Below are positions 41,435 to 50,200 of a DNA stretch of 64,000 nucleotides, one piece after another; positions within the stretch are counted from its first letter, which is position 1; each line of letters begins with the position of its first letter. The notes beneath the pieces are model-generated. The model searched no databases. It worked only from the letters and a program-made list of their open reading frames with translations, and was not told where the DNA came from. Location: positions 220,478 through 284,477 of the forward strand of contig NZ_JAINVH010000007.1 of NCBI RefSeq assembly GCF_020400825.1. Reading direction: 5' to 3'. The DNA is from Streptomyces sp. HPF1205 (lineage in GTDB: Bacteria > Actinomycetota > Actinomycetes > Streptomycetales > Streptomycetaceae). The position numbers were made by a program, and so were the translations under genes.

Positions 41435-41455
41435 GTCCCCCGATACAGTGGGGAC
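41435..41455 (+). promoter_or_regulatory. inverted repeat enclosing a -10 box, upstream of the WXG100 genes
   Basis: GTCCCC (41435-41440) and GGGGAC (41450-41455) flank CGATACAGT; TACAGT (41444-41449) fits the -10 consensus. A regulator bound here would block the promoter. The leader to ATG 41548 would be about 93 nt. Confidence 0.45.
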
Positions 41456-41547
41456 TGACGTTGCATCAATGAGATAGCCGCGCCGGCCGCGGACGGGGCC
41501 TTCCCGCCGCACTCCGGTCGGCGCCTGTTCATGGGGGAAGGTGAACG

Positions 41548-41886
41548 ATGTCGGACAAGACGAAGGTCAGTGCCAGTGAACTCAAGGACCTCGCCGGCAA
41601 GATCGACACGGTGACGGGCGAGATCTCGGGAGTGATGAGCAAGCTCGACGGCATCGCCGTCGAGATGCAGTCGCACTGGTCCGGTTCCGCCGCGATCGCG
41701 TACCAGAACCTGCAGCAGCAGGTGAACGACGACGGGAAGGCGCTGAACCGCATCCTGGGCGACATTCGCGACGCCCTGGCCGCGTCCGGCACCGACTTCG
41801 GCAGCCAGGAAGAGGACCAGAAGCACATCCTTGAGCAGCTCAAGGGCAGCACCGCCGACGACAGCATCTTGAAGGCGTTCGGCTGA
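41548..41886 (+). CDS. WXG100 family type VII secretion protein (EsxB-like)
   Basis: A 112-residue helical hairpin protein. The turn motif is HWSGSAA at about residues 51-57. Flanking helices are amphipathic (LKDLAGKIDTVTGEISGVMSK and YQNLQQQVNDDGKALNRIL). It would form a heterodimer with the WXG100 protein encoded 52 nt downstream and be exported by the ESX complex. The tail ends DDSILKAFG. The ATG has GGGGGAAGG upstream. Which partner corresponds to EsxA or EsxB is not decidable here. Confidence 0.9.
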   Translation: MSDKTKVSASELKDLAGKIDTVTGEISGVMSKLDGIAVEMQSHWSGSAAIAYQNLQQQVNDDGKALNRILGDIRDALAASGTDFGSQEEDQKHILEQLKGSTADDSILKAFG

Positions 41887-41938
41887 CCCTCGGCTGCACC
41901 CAGGTTCTCGATCCCAGCCCGAAGAAGGAGGAACAGTC

Positions 41939-42232
41939 ATGTCCGACATGGGGATTTCGGTAACGTATTCCGGCCTCACGACGGCGGCTGACGGCATCGG
42001 CACGTCCGCCCAGCACATCGCGAGCCACCTGGAGGACGTCAAGCAGCACGTCAACCGGGTCGTCGCGACCTGGGAAGGTGCCGCCAAGGAGGCGTACGCC
42101 CCGAAGCAGGCGGAGTGGAACAAGCACGCCGCGCACCTGCACGAGACGCTGCTGAAGGTGGAGAAGGCGGTCCGCGAGGCCGCCGAGCACTACCACCACA
42201 CCGACAAGCGGAACGCCGACCGCTGGCGCTGA
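41939..42232 (+). CDS. WXG100 family type VII secretion protein (EsxA-like)
   Basis: A 97-residue WXG100 protein. The turn is TWEGAAKEAY around residues 44-53, and its C-terminus has YHHTD, matching the YxxxD/E type VII export signal, typical of the partner that carries the signal. AGGAGGAA precedes ATG 41939. It forms the second half of the ESX substrate pair with the upstream gene. Confidence 0.92.
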   Translation: MSDMGISVTYSGLTTAADGIGTSAQHIASHLEDVKQHVNRVVATWEGAAKEAYAPKQAEWNKHAAHLHETLLKVEKAVREAAEHYHHTDKRNADRWR

Positions 42233-42369
42233 CACGGCGCACCAGGAACACCGCGGGACAGGGCGGGCGCTGCGTCATCGCGCCCGCCCCGTGCCGCGTG
42301 AATTCGGGAACAGCACAATGGTCACATCGGACAGCAGTTACGCAGCAGTGACGGGGGAGGAGATGCGAC

Positions 42370-42840
42370 GTGTCGTACTCGGCAGGCGATCGCGCGGCTC
42401 CGGCCAACATGAAGGTGGAGCTCGAAACGCTCACCACCTTCAAGAACCGCATCGACGGGATGCTCAAGGACCTCGACGCGTCGGACGCGGCACCCAAGAA
42501 GATCGGCCAGGACCGGCTTCAGCAAACCCATCTCGGAACCGGTTTCGGTGAGTCGAGCAAGCTCATGAGCACCTACAACCACGTCCACGACCGGCTGGAG
42601 ACGCTCTCCCAGCTGCTCGCGGACCAGATCGAGATGATGAGTCTCTCGGTCAACGGCGCCCACGGCGACTACCACAACGTGGACGAGGACCAGCGTCGGC
42701 GCATGTGGGCGATCTACGACACCACCGACCAGCACTACGACCCGGCCCTCGACCCCAACGCGCCGAAGAACAAGAGCGGTACACCGTCCAACCAGACGGG
42801 CGGTCAGCAGCAGTCCAGCGTCGGCGGGAACATGGGGTGA
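42370..42840 (+). CDS. probable type VII substrate-like protein of unknown function
   Basis: A 156-residue helical protein I cannot assign to a named family. The N-terminal half has two helices (LETLTTFKNRIDGMLKDLD and LMSTYNHVHDRLETLSQLL) joined by a short loop, much like a WXG100 hairpin but without WXG. IYDTTDQHYD contains YDTTD, a YxxxD export-type motif. The last 35 residues are polar (GTPSNQTGGQQQSS). GTG 42370 has GGGGGAGGAG upstream. It lies 38 nt before the next ESX gene, so it is probably co-expressed and exported; that is inference. Confidence 0.75.
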   Translation: MSYSAGDRAAPANMKVELETLTTFKNRIDGMLKDLDASDAAPKKIGQDRLQQTHLGTGFGESSKLMSTYNHVHDRLETLSQLLADQIEMMSLSVNGAHGDYHNVDEDQRRRMWAIYDTTDQHYDPALDPNAPKNKSGTPSNQTGGQQQSSVGGNMG

Positions 42841-42878
42841 CGGCGCAGATGGACACGGGGGAAAGGAAGGTCTGAGTC

Positions 42879-44522
42879 ATGTCACGTCCCGCTGACGACG
42901 GAGGCAACCCGTACCAAGCCTCGACGAACTTCGAGGGCTTCACCCACTCGCAGATGCTCGACATGATCCAGAACGCGGATCCGAGCAAGGTGACCGCGCT
43001 GGCCCACAAGCTGGACTCGGTGTCGACGCAGACCGAGAAGATCGGTACCGACCTGCAGACGCACATGAGCAAGGTGCAGTGGGAAGGCCCGGCGGGTGAC
43101 GCCTTCCGCGACTGGGGCTCCCGCGTCGCCAGCGCCACCCTGACGCTGTCCGACTACAGCTCGACCGCCAGCGTCTTCATGCTCAACGCGGGCCAGGTCC
43201 TCAGCGACGTCCAGCGCGACATGCCGAAGGTGCCGAACCTGGCGTACGAGACGGTCAACGCGTACCGGGCCGCCAACAACATCCAGGGGCCCTTCGCGGA
43301 CACCGCGGGCGTCACCGCCGACCACCTCGACGGCACCCAGGGCCCGTACTCGGTCAAGCCCACCGCGGCCCAGTACAAATCGGCCACCAACGCCCTGGAG
43401 ACCGCCCGCACGTCCGCGGCCGACCAGATGAACAAGCTGGGCCAGGCGTACAACATGGCGACGGACGTCATCTCGACGACGCAGGAACCGACGTTCCCGC
43501 CTGCGCCGAAGACGATCATGCCGCCGCGGCCGCTCAGCTCCGACACCAGCGAGTACGTGCCTGGCGGTACTGGCGGTACTGGCGGTACGGGCAGCACTGG
43601 CTCGACGGGGAAGGTACCGGTCCAGCATTTCAACGTGCCGAGCAACAACACCCTGACGCCGGACGTCAACACGTCGAATCCTCCGTCCTTCCCGCACCAG
43701 TCCCCGCCGCAGGTGCCGACGCTGCCGGACAGCAACCTGAACCTGGACTCGTTCCCGCCTGTGCCGACACAGGTCGGCCCGCCGCCCGTGACGCCTCCGG
43801 CGCTCCCCGTGGTCGGCCCGCCGCCGTCGCCTCCGTCGGTGCCGATGCCGGTCCCGGTGCCGCCCAACTTCGGGCCGCTGCCCAACCTCGGGCCGAACAG
43901 CCTGAACAAGGTGCCGGAAGGAGAGGTGCCGTTCAACCCCAGGACGCTGGCGGCCACTCGCCAGGAACTCCAGCAGGAGACGGAGGGCCTGTCGAAGAAT
44001 CTGTCGACCACCGAGTACAACCCGATGGGCGGCGGGCGCGTCACGACCACCGGCCGGATGGCCGTGCCGGGTCTGAACGAGGACACGCGGTTCCCGGGTG
44101 GTACGAGGGGCCTGTCCGTTCCCGGCCCCGGCGGCACGCCCGGCGGGCGGACTCCGGGTGGCTCCGGCATCACCGGCGGGCGGCAGAGGATCGCCGGCGG
44201 TGAAAGCGCCGAGAGCGAGGAAGGCGCGATCCCGCGCGGCACGGTCATCGGCGGCGGCGGCGGTGGCGCGGGAGGCCGCGGGCGGGGCGGGCTCCAGCCG
44301 ACGCCGGGGGAGATCCGGGAGGAGTCCCGCAGGCGCAGGGACCGTCGCGGGTCCGAGGAGGACGAGGAGCCGGAGGGCGTCATCGGCGGCACGCCGTCGC
44401 GAGACGAGCGGCACGCCCGGCGACGCACCAGGAACTTCACCTCGGGTGGCGCCGGTCTTGGCGGCGAAAGGGATGAATCCATCGATGGCCCGGGCGAGGA
44501 GACGCCCCACGTGTGGGAGTGA
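42879..44522 (+). CDS. WXG100-like protein with Pro/Gly-rich C-terminus, probable ESX substrate
   Basis: A 547-residue protein. Residues 1-120 form an alpha-hairpin with VQWEGPAGDAFRDW, a WXG100-type turn, and helices around VTALAHKLDSVSTQTEKIG. Residues 200-547 are low complexity: Pro/Val-rich stretches, then Gly-rich, then Arg/Glu-rich (EESRRRRDRRGSEED). No signal peptide or membrane helix is seen. The PPE-like layout of helical head plus disordered tail suggests an exported or chaperone-linked substrate. ATG 42879 follows GGGGGAAAGGAAGG. Confidence 0.8.
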   Translation: MSRPADDGGNPYQASTNFEGFTHSQMLDMIQNADPSKVTALAHKLDSVSTQTEKIGTDLQTHMSKVQWEGPAGDAFRDWGSRVASATLTLSDYSSTASVFMLNAGQVLSDVQRDMPKVPNLAYETVNAYRAANNIQGPFADTAGVTADHLDGTQGPYSVKPTAAQYKSATNALETARTSAADQMNKLGQAYNMATDVISTTQEPTFPPAPKTIMPPRPLSSDTSEYVPGGTGGTGGTGSTGSTGKVPVQHFNVPSNNTLTPDVNTSNPPSFPHQSPPQVPTLPDSNLNLDSFPPVPTQVGPPPVTPPALPVVGPPPSPPSVPMPVPVPPNFGPLPNLGPNSLNKVPEGEVPFNPRTLAATRQELQQETEGLSKNLSTTEYNPMGGGRVTTTGRMAVPGLNEDTRFPGGTRGLSVPGPGGTPGGRTPGGSGITGGRQRIAGGESAESEEGAIPRGTVIGGGGGGAGGRGRGGLQPTPGEIREESRRRRDRRGSEEDEEPEGVIGGTPSRDERHARRRTRNFTSGGAGLGGERDESIDGPGEETPHVWE

Positions 44523-44566
44523 TGGTGGGACGGATGTTCCGGCCAGCCCCCACAGGAAGTTGACGC

Positions 44567-45823
44567 ATGCGCATCAGCACTGAAGCCCCCGGCCGTCCTG
44601 CGCGCGTCCTCGTGGCGGCACTGGCGGCGGGGGCCGCCCTCCTCGGCGTGAGCACGGCGGCGGCCGCTCCGGCGGCCGCCGAGTCCATCCGGGACCAGCA
44701 GTGGCACATCAAAGCCATGCGGCTGGACGAGGCGTGGAAGTACAGCAAGGGACAAGGCGTCACCGTCGCGGTGATCGACAGCGGGGTGGACCCGTCGGCG
44801 GCCGGCTTGTCCGGCAAGGTCCTCCCGGGTAAGAACTTCGCGCAGGCGAAAGGCACTGCCCACGATCCGCTGAGCCCGCATGGAACAGGCATCGCGAGTC
44901 TGATCGCTGGTTCGGACGCGGGCCCGTCGGAGCCTGTCGGAGTGGCCCCTGACGCGAGGATCCTGCCTCTGAGAACCGACCCGATCCTTCAGACGAACCT
45001 GGGCCAGGAGGAGTCGGCAATCCGTGCCCAGATGGCCAGAGCCCTGCGCTATGCGGCGGATTCCCCCGCCAAGGTCGTCAACATCTCCATGGGTGTGTCC
45101 GAAAGCGGCAAGGACCTCAGCGACGCCGTCGCGTACGCGGAGTCGAAGGGCAAGCTGATCATCGCCGCCGTGGGCAACAACGGCGACTCGACGAACGAGG
45201 CCCAATATCCCGCGGCGCTTCCCGGCGTCGTCGGCGTAGCGGCCTTCGACCGCAACGGCAGTTCCGCGAAGTTCTCCGAGCGGGGTCCCCAAGTCGCGCT
45301 CGCCGCGGCCGGCGTCGACATGTATCACGCCTGCTCGGGCGGAACGGGCTTCTGCAAATCACAGGGCACCAGCGACTCCACCGCCCTGGTCTCCGGCTCG
45401 GCCGCCCTCGTTTGGGCGAAGCACCCGAGCTGGACGGCCAATCAGGTCCTGCGCGTGCTGATCGACACGGCCGCTCACCCGGTCAGCGGGGCGAAGCGCG
45501 ACAACGTCCTCGGCTACGGCGCTGTCCGCCCCCGCGTCGCGCTGGAGACTCCCGGTGACCCCGGGCCGCCCGGTGTCAATCCGCTCATCGCGGCGGCGGC
45601 CAGTGCGTCGCCCACCGCGTCGCCCAGTTCTTCGGCGGCGGCCGGCGGCCCCAAACCCTCCTCCACCGGAGTCGGCACGGCCAATAAGGCGCCCGCCACC
45701 ACCGCTTCCTCGTCCTCGAAGAAGAGCGGCAACAGCGGGTTGTGGATCGGCGTGGGCGCCGCCGCCGTGGTGGTCGTCGTGGTGGCCGCGGTGGCCGTCA
45801 TGCGGCGGCGCAGGCAGGCGTAG
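44567..45823 (+). CDS. mycP: second mycosin (subtilisin-like serine protease, MycP)
   Basis: A 418-residue protein with a signal peptide (LVAALAAGAALLGVSTAAA), followed by the subtilase domain. The triad is Asp71 (AVIDSGVDP), His105 (SPHGTGIASL) and Ser269 (QGTSDSTALVSG), with Asn in AAVGNNGD. A Ser/Ala/Thr-rich linker leads to a C-terminal membrane helix (GVGAAAVVVVVVAAVAVM) and basic tail. It differs clearly from the mycosin at 40052, so a gene duplication with distinct roles is likely. The ATG is preceded by ACAGGAAG. Confidence 0.92.
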   Translation: MRISTEAPGRPARVLVAALAAGAALLGVSTAAAAPAAAESIRDQQWHIKAMRLDEAWKYSKGQGVTVAVIDSGVDPSAAGLSGKVLPGKNFAQAKGTAHDPLSPHGTGIASLIAGSDAGPSEPVGVAPDARILPLRTDPILQTNLGQEESAIRAQMARALRYAADSPAKVVNISMGVSESGKDLSDAVAYAESKGKLIIAAVGNNGDSTNEAQYPAALPGVVGVAAFDRNGSSAKFSERGPQVALAAAGVDMYHACSGGTGFCKSQGTSDSTALVSGSAALVWAKHPSWTANQVLRVLIDTAAHPVSGAKRDNVLGYGAVRPRVALETPGDPGPPGVNPLIAAAASASPTASPSSSAAAGGPKPSSTGVGTANKAPATTASSSSKKSGNSGLWIGVGAAAVVVVVVAAVAVMRRRRQA

Positions 45824-46061
45824 AGCCTCCGCCACGCCTTGGGGGTACTCCGCGTACTTCTCCGTACTCTCCGACCCCCGTACTCCCCGCGCTCCCCGTG
45901 CCGGGCCGCCCCTCGCGGCCCGGCACGGCCGTGTTCACGGTGCCGAGCGGACGGCGCCGCGGCGCCGCGCTCACCCCCGTCGATGGCCACCGTCACCGGG
46001 GTCTGGAAGAGTGAACGGGCCGCCGGAGCCCGCCGTACGCGAACGAAGGACGCCACTGGAC

Positions 46062-47132
46062 ATGGACACGGAGTCGGAAGCCCAGAGCCGGAGCCGGATG
46101 GCCGACGTGGCCGCGCGGGCGGGGGAACTCGCCGACGCCGGGCGGCGGGCGGCGCGCCTGGCCGGCCGGCGTACGGGGGAGGCGACCGCCAAAGGCGGCC
46201 AGTGGGCCTACGCGGCCCTCGCCTCTTGGGAGCCGCCGCAGGTGCCCGCCGCAGAACCGTGGAAGCTGTCCGTGGGAGCGCTCGTGGGCCGGCACCGGCG
46301 CACCCCGGGTGTGGTGCGCAAAGCCCTCGGGCTGCTCGACGGGTTCGGTGCGGTCGCCGTCGGTCCGAAGGGCGTGGGTTTCGACGGCGACGACATCGAG
46401 TGGGACAAGGTCGAGGAGATCAGGACCCGTACCGCGTACGAGATGCTCACCACCCAGGCCCTGGACCGAGAGGTGGACCGGCTGCGGGAGTTCCTGCCGC
46501 CCGTACCGGGTCGCAAGTGGGTGGTGACCAAGGCGACGGAAGTGCTGACGACGGTCGTGCTCGCGGCCTTGGAACAGGGCTCCGAGGACGAGCTCGGCGA
46601 ATTGACGGTGCCTTCGGAGATCGTCTACCGGGGGCTGCTCGGCCGGCGGCGCACCCTCAGCGGCGGCCTGTTCGCGGTGGCCGTGCTCACCGTGGTCAGG
46701 CCGGCCGGACGCAGCGTGCTGGCCACCGCGGAGCAGCACGACGTCAAGATCACGGAGGCCGAGCCGCTGCCCGACGCGGACCGGACCCGGCGCACCGAGA
46801 CGCTGCGGCGCCGCACGGACGCGATCTCCCAGCGCCTGCGCGCCCTCCAGCGGGCCGCGGCCGAGACGGACGCGGAAGCAGAGGCGGAGGGCGTCCTGGA
46901 CGCCGTTCCGCACGAGGCGGGACCCGGCGCGGAAGCGGCCCCGGCGGCTGCCGGTACGGCCCCTGCCGCCGCCGATCAGGCCCCTGTACCCGCGACCCGC
47001 CCCGGGCCCCCTTCCGCGCCGGTCCCCGGGTCCGCTCCCGCGCCGGTCCCCGAGCCCGCTTCCGCGCCGGTCCCCGAGCCCGCCGCCAAGGAACCCGGAC
47101 CGCGCCACCTGCCCGAGCAGCCCCGGCCCTGA
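46062..47132 (+). CDS. ESX-locus protein of unknown function
   Basis: A 356-residue protein without recognisable domain. Residues 1-75 are helical and basic. The centre (VRKALGLLDGFGAVAVGPKGVGFDGDDIEWDKV, in parts) looks globular with a GDDIEWDKVEEIRTR segment like a PH-type strand-helix pair. Residues 270-356 are Ala/Pro-rich with PVPEPASAPVPEPA repeats. ATG 46062 follows GAAGGA; GTG 46011 is an alternative. It faces eccC across a terminator and is likely an accessory of the ESX locus; function unknown. Confidence 0.72.
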   Translation: MDTESEAQSRSRMADVAARAGELADAGRRAARLAGRRTGEATAKGGQWAYAALASWEPPQVPAAEPWKLSVGALVGRHRRTPGVVRKALGLLDGFGAVAVGPKGVGFDGDDIEWDKVEEIRTRTAYEMLTTQALDREVDRLREFLPPVPGRKWVVTKATEVLTTVVLAALEQGSEDELGELTVPSEIVYRGLLGRRRTLSGGLFAVAVLTVVRPAGRSVLATAEQHDVKITEAEPLPDADRTRRTETLRRRTDAISQRLRALQRAAAETDAEAEAEGVLDAVPHEAGPGAEAAPAAAGTAPAAADQAPVPATRPGPPSAPVPGSAPAPVPEPASAPVPEPAAKEPGPRHLPEQPRP

Positions 47133-47157
47133 CCGTCGCCGACGGCGTCGGCCCGCG

Positions 47158-47189
47158 CCCGGCCCCCCGTTCCACCGCTCGGGGCCGGG
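47158..47189. terminator. bidirectional hairpin between convergent genes
   Basis: CCCGGCCCC (47158-47166) pairs perfectly with GGGGCCGGG (47181-47189). It lies between the plus-strand gene ending at 47132 and minus-strand eccC ending at 47202. Confidence 0.7.
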
Positions 47190-47201
47190 TACGGGCGGCT
47201 C

Positions 47202-50200
47202 TCAGCGTTCCGGCAGCCACCCCGTCTGGATGAGCTGCGCACCGCGCCGCCGCGAGATGTGGAAGCCGCGGCCGGGCGGCAGCCGGGTCGGCTTCACGTT
47301 GCCGATCAGGGCGCCCTCGTCGCGGTCGCCGGACAGCAGCAGGCCCTGCGTGCTCAGCTCCCGCAGCCGGTTCATGAAGCCCTCGTACAGGCTGCGCGAG
47401 GCACCGGCCGTGTTGCGGGCGAGGATGACGTGCAGGCCGATGTCCTTGGACAGCGGCAGCAGGTCGACCAGCACCGACAGCGGGTTGCTGGACGAGGCGA
47501 CCAGTTCGTAGTCGTCGACGATCAGGAACATCTCCGGGCCGGTCCACCAGCTGCGGTTGCGCAACTGCTCCTGCGTGACCTCGGAGTTCGGGACGCGCGC
47601 GGCCAGGGCGCCCCGGATCGAGCCGGCGAACTGCTCCAGCGCCGGGGCCGAGGCGGCGAACTCCACCAGGTGCGTGTCGGGCACCGCGCCCAGCAGCGTC
47701 CTGCGGTAGTCGACCATGATGATCCGGCCCTGCTCCGGCGTGTACCGCTCGGTGATCTGCTTGATCAGCAGCCGCAGCACCGCGGTCTTGCCCGACTCGC
47801 TCTCACCGAAGATCAGGAAGTGCGGGTCGGTGTCGAAGTTGACGAAGGACGGTTCCAGGGCGACCTCGTCGATGCCGATGGCCACACCCTGCTGCGGGAA
47901 GTCGTTGCCCTTGGGCAGTTGGTGCGCCGGCAGCGTGGCGGGCAGCATGCGGACCTTCGGGGCGCGCGGGCCGTTCCAGCCCGCGTCGACCGCGGCGATG
48001 AACGCCGCCGTACCGTCCGACAGGTCGGCGACCTGCGAGGAGGAGTCGATCCGCGGCAGACCGGTCAGGTAGTGCAGCCGCTGCGGCGTCAGGCCGCGGC
48101 CGGGCGAGGTCGCCGGCACGTTCTGCGCCACCTTGCGGTCGAACTCCGACTCCATCGGGTCGCCCAGCCGCAGCTCCAGACGCGCCTGGACCTGGTCCTT
48201 CAGCGCCGGGCGGACCTCGGAGTAGCGGGTCGCGGTGAGGATCACGTGGACGCCGAAGCCCAGGCCGCGCGCCGCGATGTCGGTGACGACCGACTCCAGC
48301 AGCTCGTAGTCGGAGCGGAACGACATCCAGCCGTCCACGACCAGGAAGACGTCGCCCCACTGCTCACCGGGCAGTTCACCCGCCGCCCTGCGGCGGCGGT
48401 AGGTCGCGATGGAGTCCACGGTGTTGGCCCGGAAGAACTCCTCGCGCCGGTTGAGGATGCCGGCCACCTCGGCGACCGTACGCCGTACCTTCTCGGTGTC
48501 CAGGCGGGAGGCGACCCCGCCGACGTGCGGCAGGCCGTCCAGCGCGAGCATGCCGCCGCCGCCGAAGTCCAGTCCGTAGAACTGCACTTCGGCCGGGGTG
48601 TGGGTGAGCGCGAACGAGCCGATGAGGGTACGGACCAGGGTCGACTTGCCGGACCGCGGGCCACCCACCACCAGCAGGTGGCCGGCCGCGCCCGAGAAGT
48701 CCAGCCGCAGCACGTCGCGGCGCTGCTCGAACGGCTTGTCCACGATGCCCAGCGCCACCTCCAGGGACCCCAGGCCCGGCTGGCCGGGAGAGGTCAGCCC
48801 GCGCTCGGGGGTGACGGCGAGCTGCGGCAGCAGCTGGTCCAGGGACGGCGCCTCCGACAGCGGCGGCAGCCACACCTCGTGCGCGGGCGCGCCCTGCCCC
48901 TCCAGCCGGCGCACGATCACGTCCAGCACCGTGTCCGCCAGCGCGCTGTCCTCGGTGTCCGCGGCCGCGGACACCTGGACCGGCTGCGGCGCCGCCTCCT
49001 GCACCGCCACCTCGGCCGCGGTGAACAGCACCGGCCGGCGCTGCGGCGGCAGCGGCCCGCTCACCTGGGCCGTGCCGCGCGACCGGTACGGCCCGGACAC
49101 ATAGGCGGCCTTGAAGCGGACCATGGTGTCCGTGCCGAACTTCAGATAACCCGACCCCGGCACCGACGGCAGGTGGTAGGCGTCCGGCACGCCCAGCGCC
49201 GCCCGCGACTCCGAGGCGGAGAAGGTACGCAGACCGATCCGGTACGACAGGTAGGTGTCCAGGCCGCGCAGCCGGCCCTCCTCCAGCCGCTGCGACGCCA
49301 GCAGCAGGTGCACGCCCAGCGACCGGCCGATGCGGCCGATCTGGATGAACATGTCGATGAAGTCGGGCTTCTCGGTGAGCAGTTCGCTGAACTCGTCGAT
49401 GATCAGCAGCAGGTTCGGCAGCGGCTCCAGGGCGCTGCCGGCCGCGCGCGCCTTCTCGTAACTGGTGATGTCCTTCTGGCCGGTCGCGGCCAGCAGTTCC
49501 TGGCGGCGCTGGAGCTCACCCGTGATGGAGTCGCGCATGCGGTCCACCAGCGTGAGGTCGTCGGCCAGGTTGGTGATCACCGCGGACACGTGCGGCATCT
49601 GCGCCATGCCGGCGAAGGTCGCGCCGCCCTTGAAGTCGGCGAGCACGAAGTTGAGGGTCTCGGAGGAGTGGGTGACCGCCAGGCCCAGCACCAGGGTGCG
49701 CAGCAGCTCGGACTTGCCGGAACCGGTCGCGCCGACGCACAGGCCGTGCGGGCCCATGCCCTCCAGCGCGGCCTCCTTGATGTCGAGCATGACCGGCTCG
49801 CCGTTCTCGCCGACGCCGATCGGCACCCGCAGCCGGTCCTTGGGCGAACGCGGCCGCCAGGTGCGCGCCGTGTCCACCGACGCGGCGTCACCGAGCTGCA
49901 GCAGGTCGGTGAAGTCCAGGTCGGCGAGCAGCGGTTCCTCGTCGTCCGCGCCGCTCGTACCGATCCGCAGCGGGGCGAGCTGCCGGGCCAGGGTGTCCGT
50001 CTCGGCCTCCGACAGCACGTCGGGCAGGCCCTCGTACGTCGTGCCGTCCGCGGCCTCCAGCACCAGCCGCCCGGGCTGGACCACCACGGACAGACCGCCG
50101 CGCGGGCGGCCCAGCTCGCCCGGCACCACCTCGATGACCGTGACGCCCTGCAGCCCTTCGGGGGCCGCGAAGACCGAGTCCTGCGGCACCGCCCCGCCGT

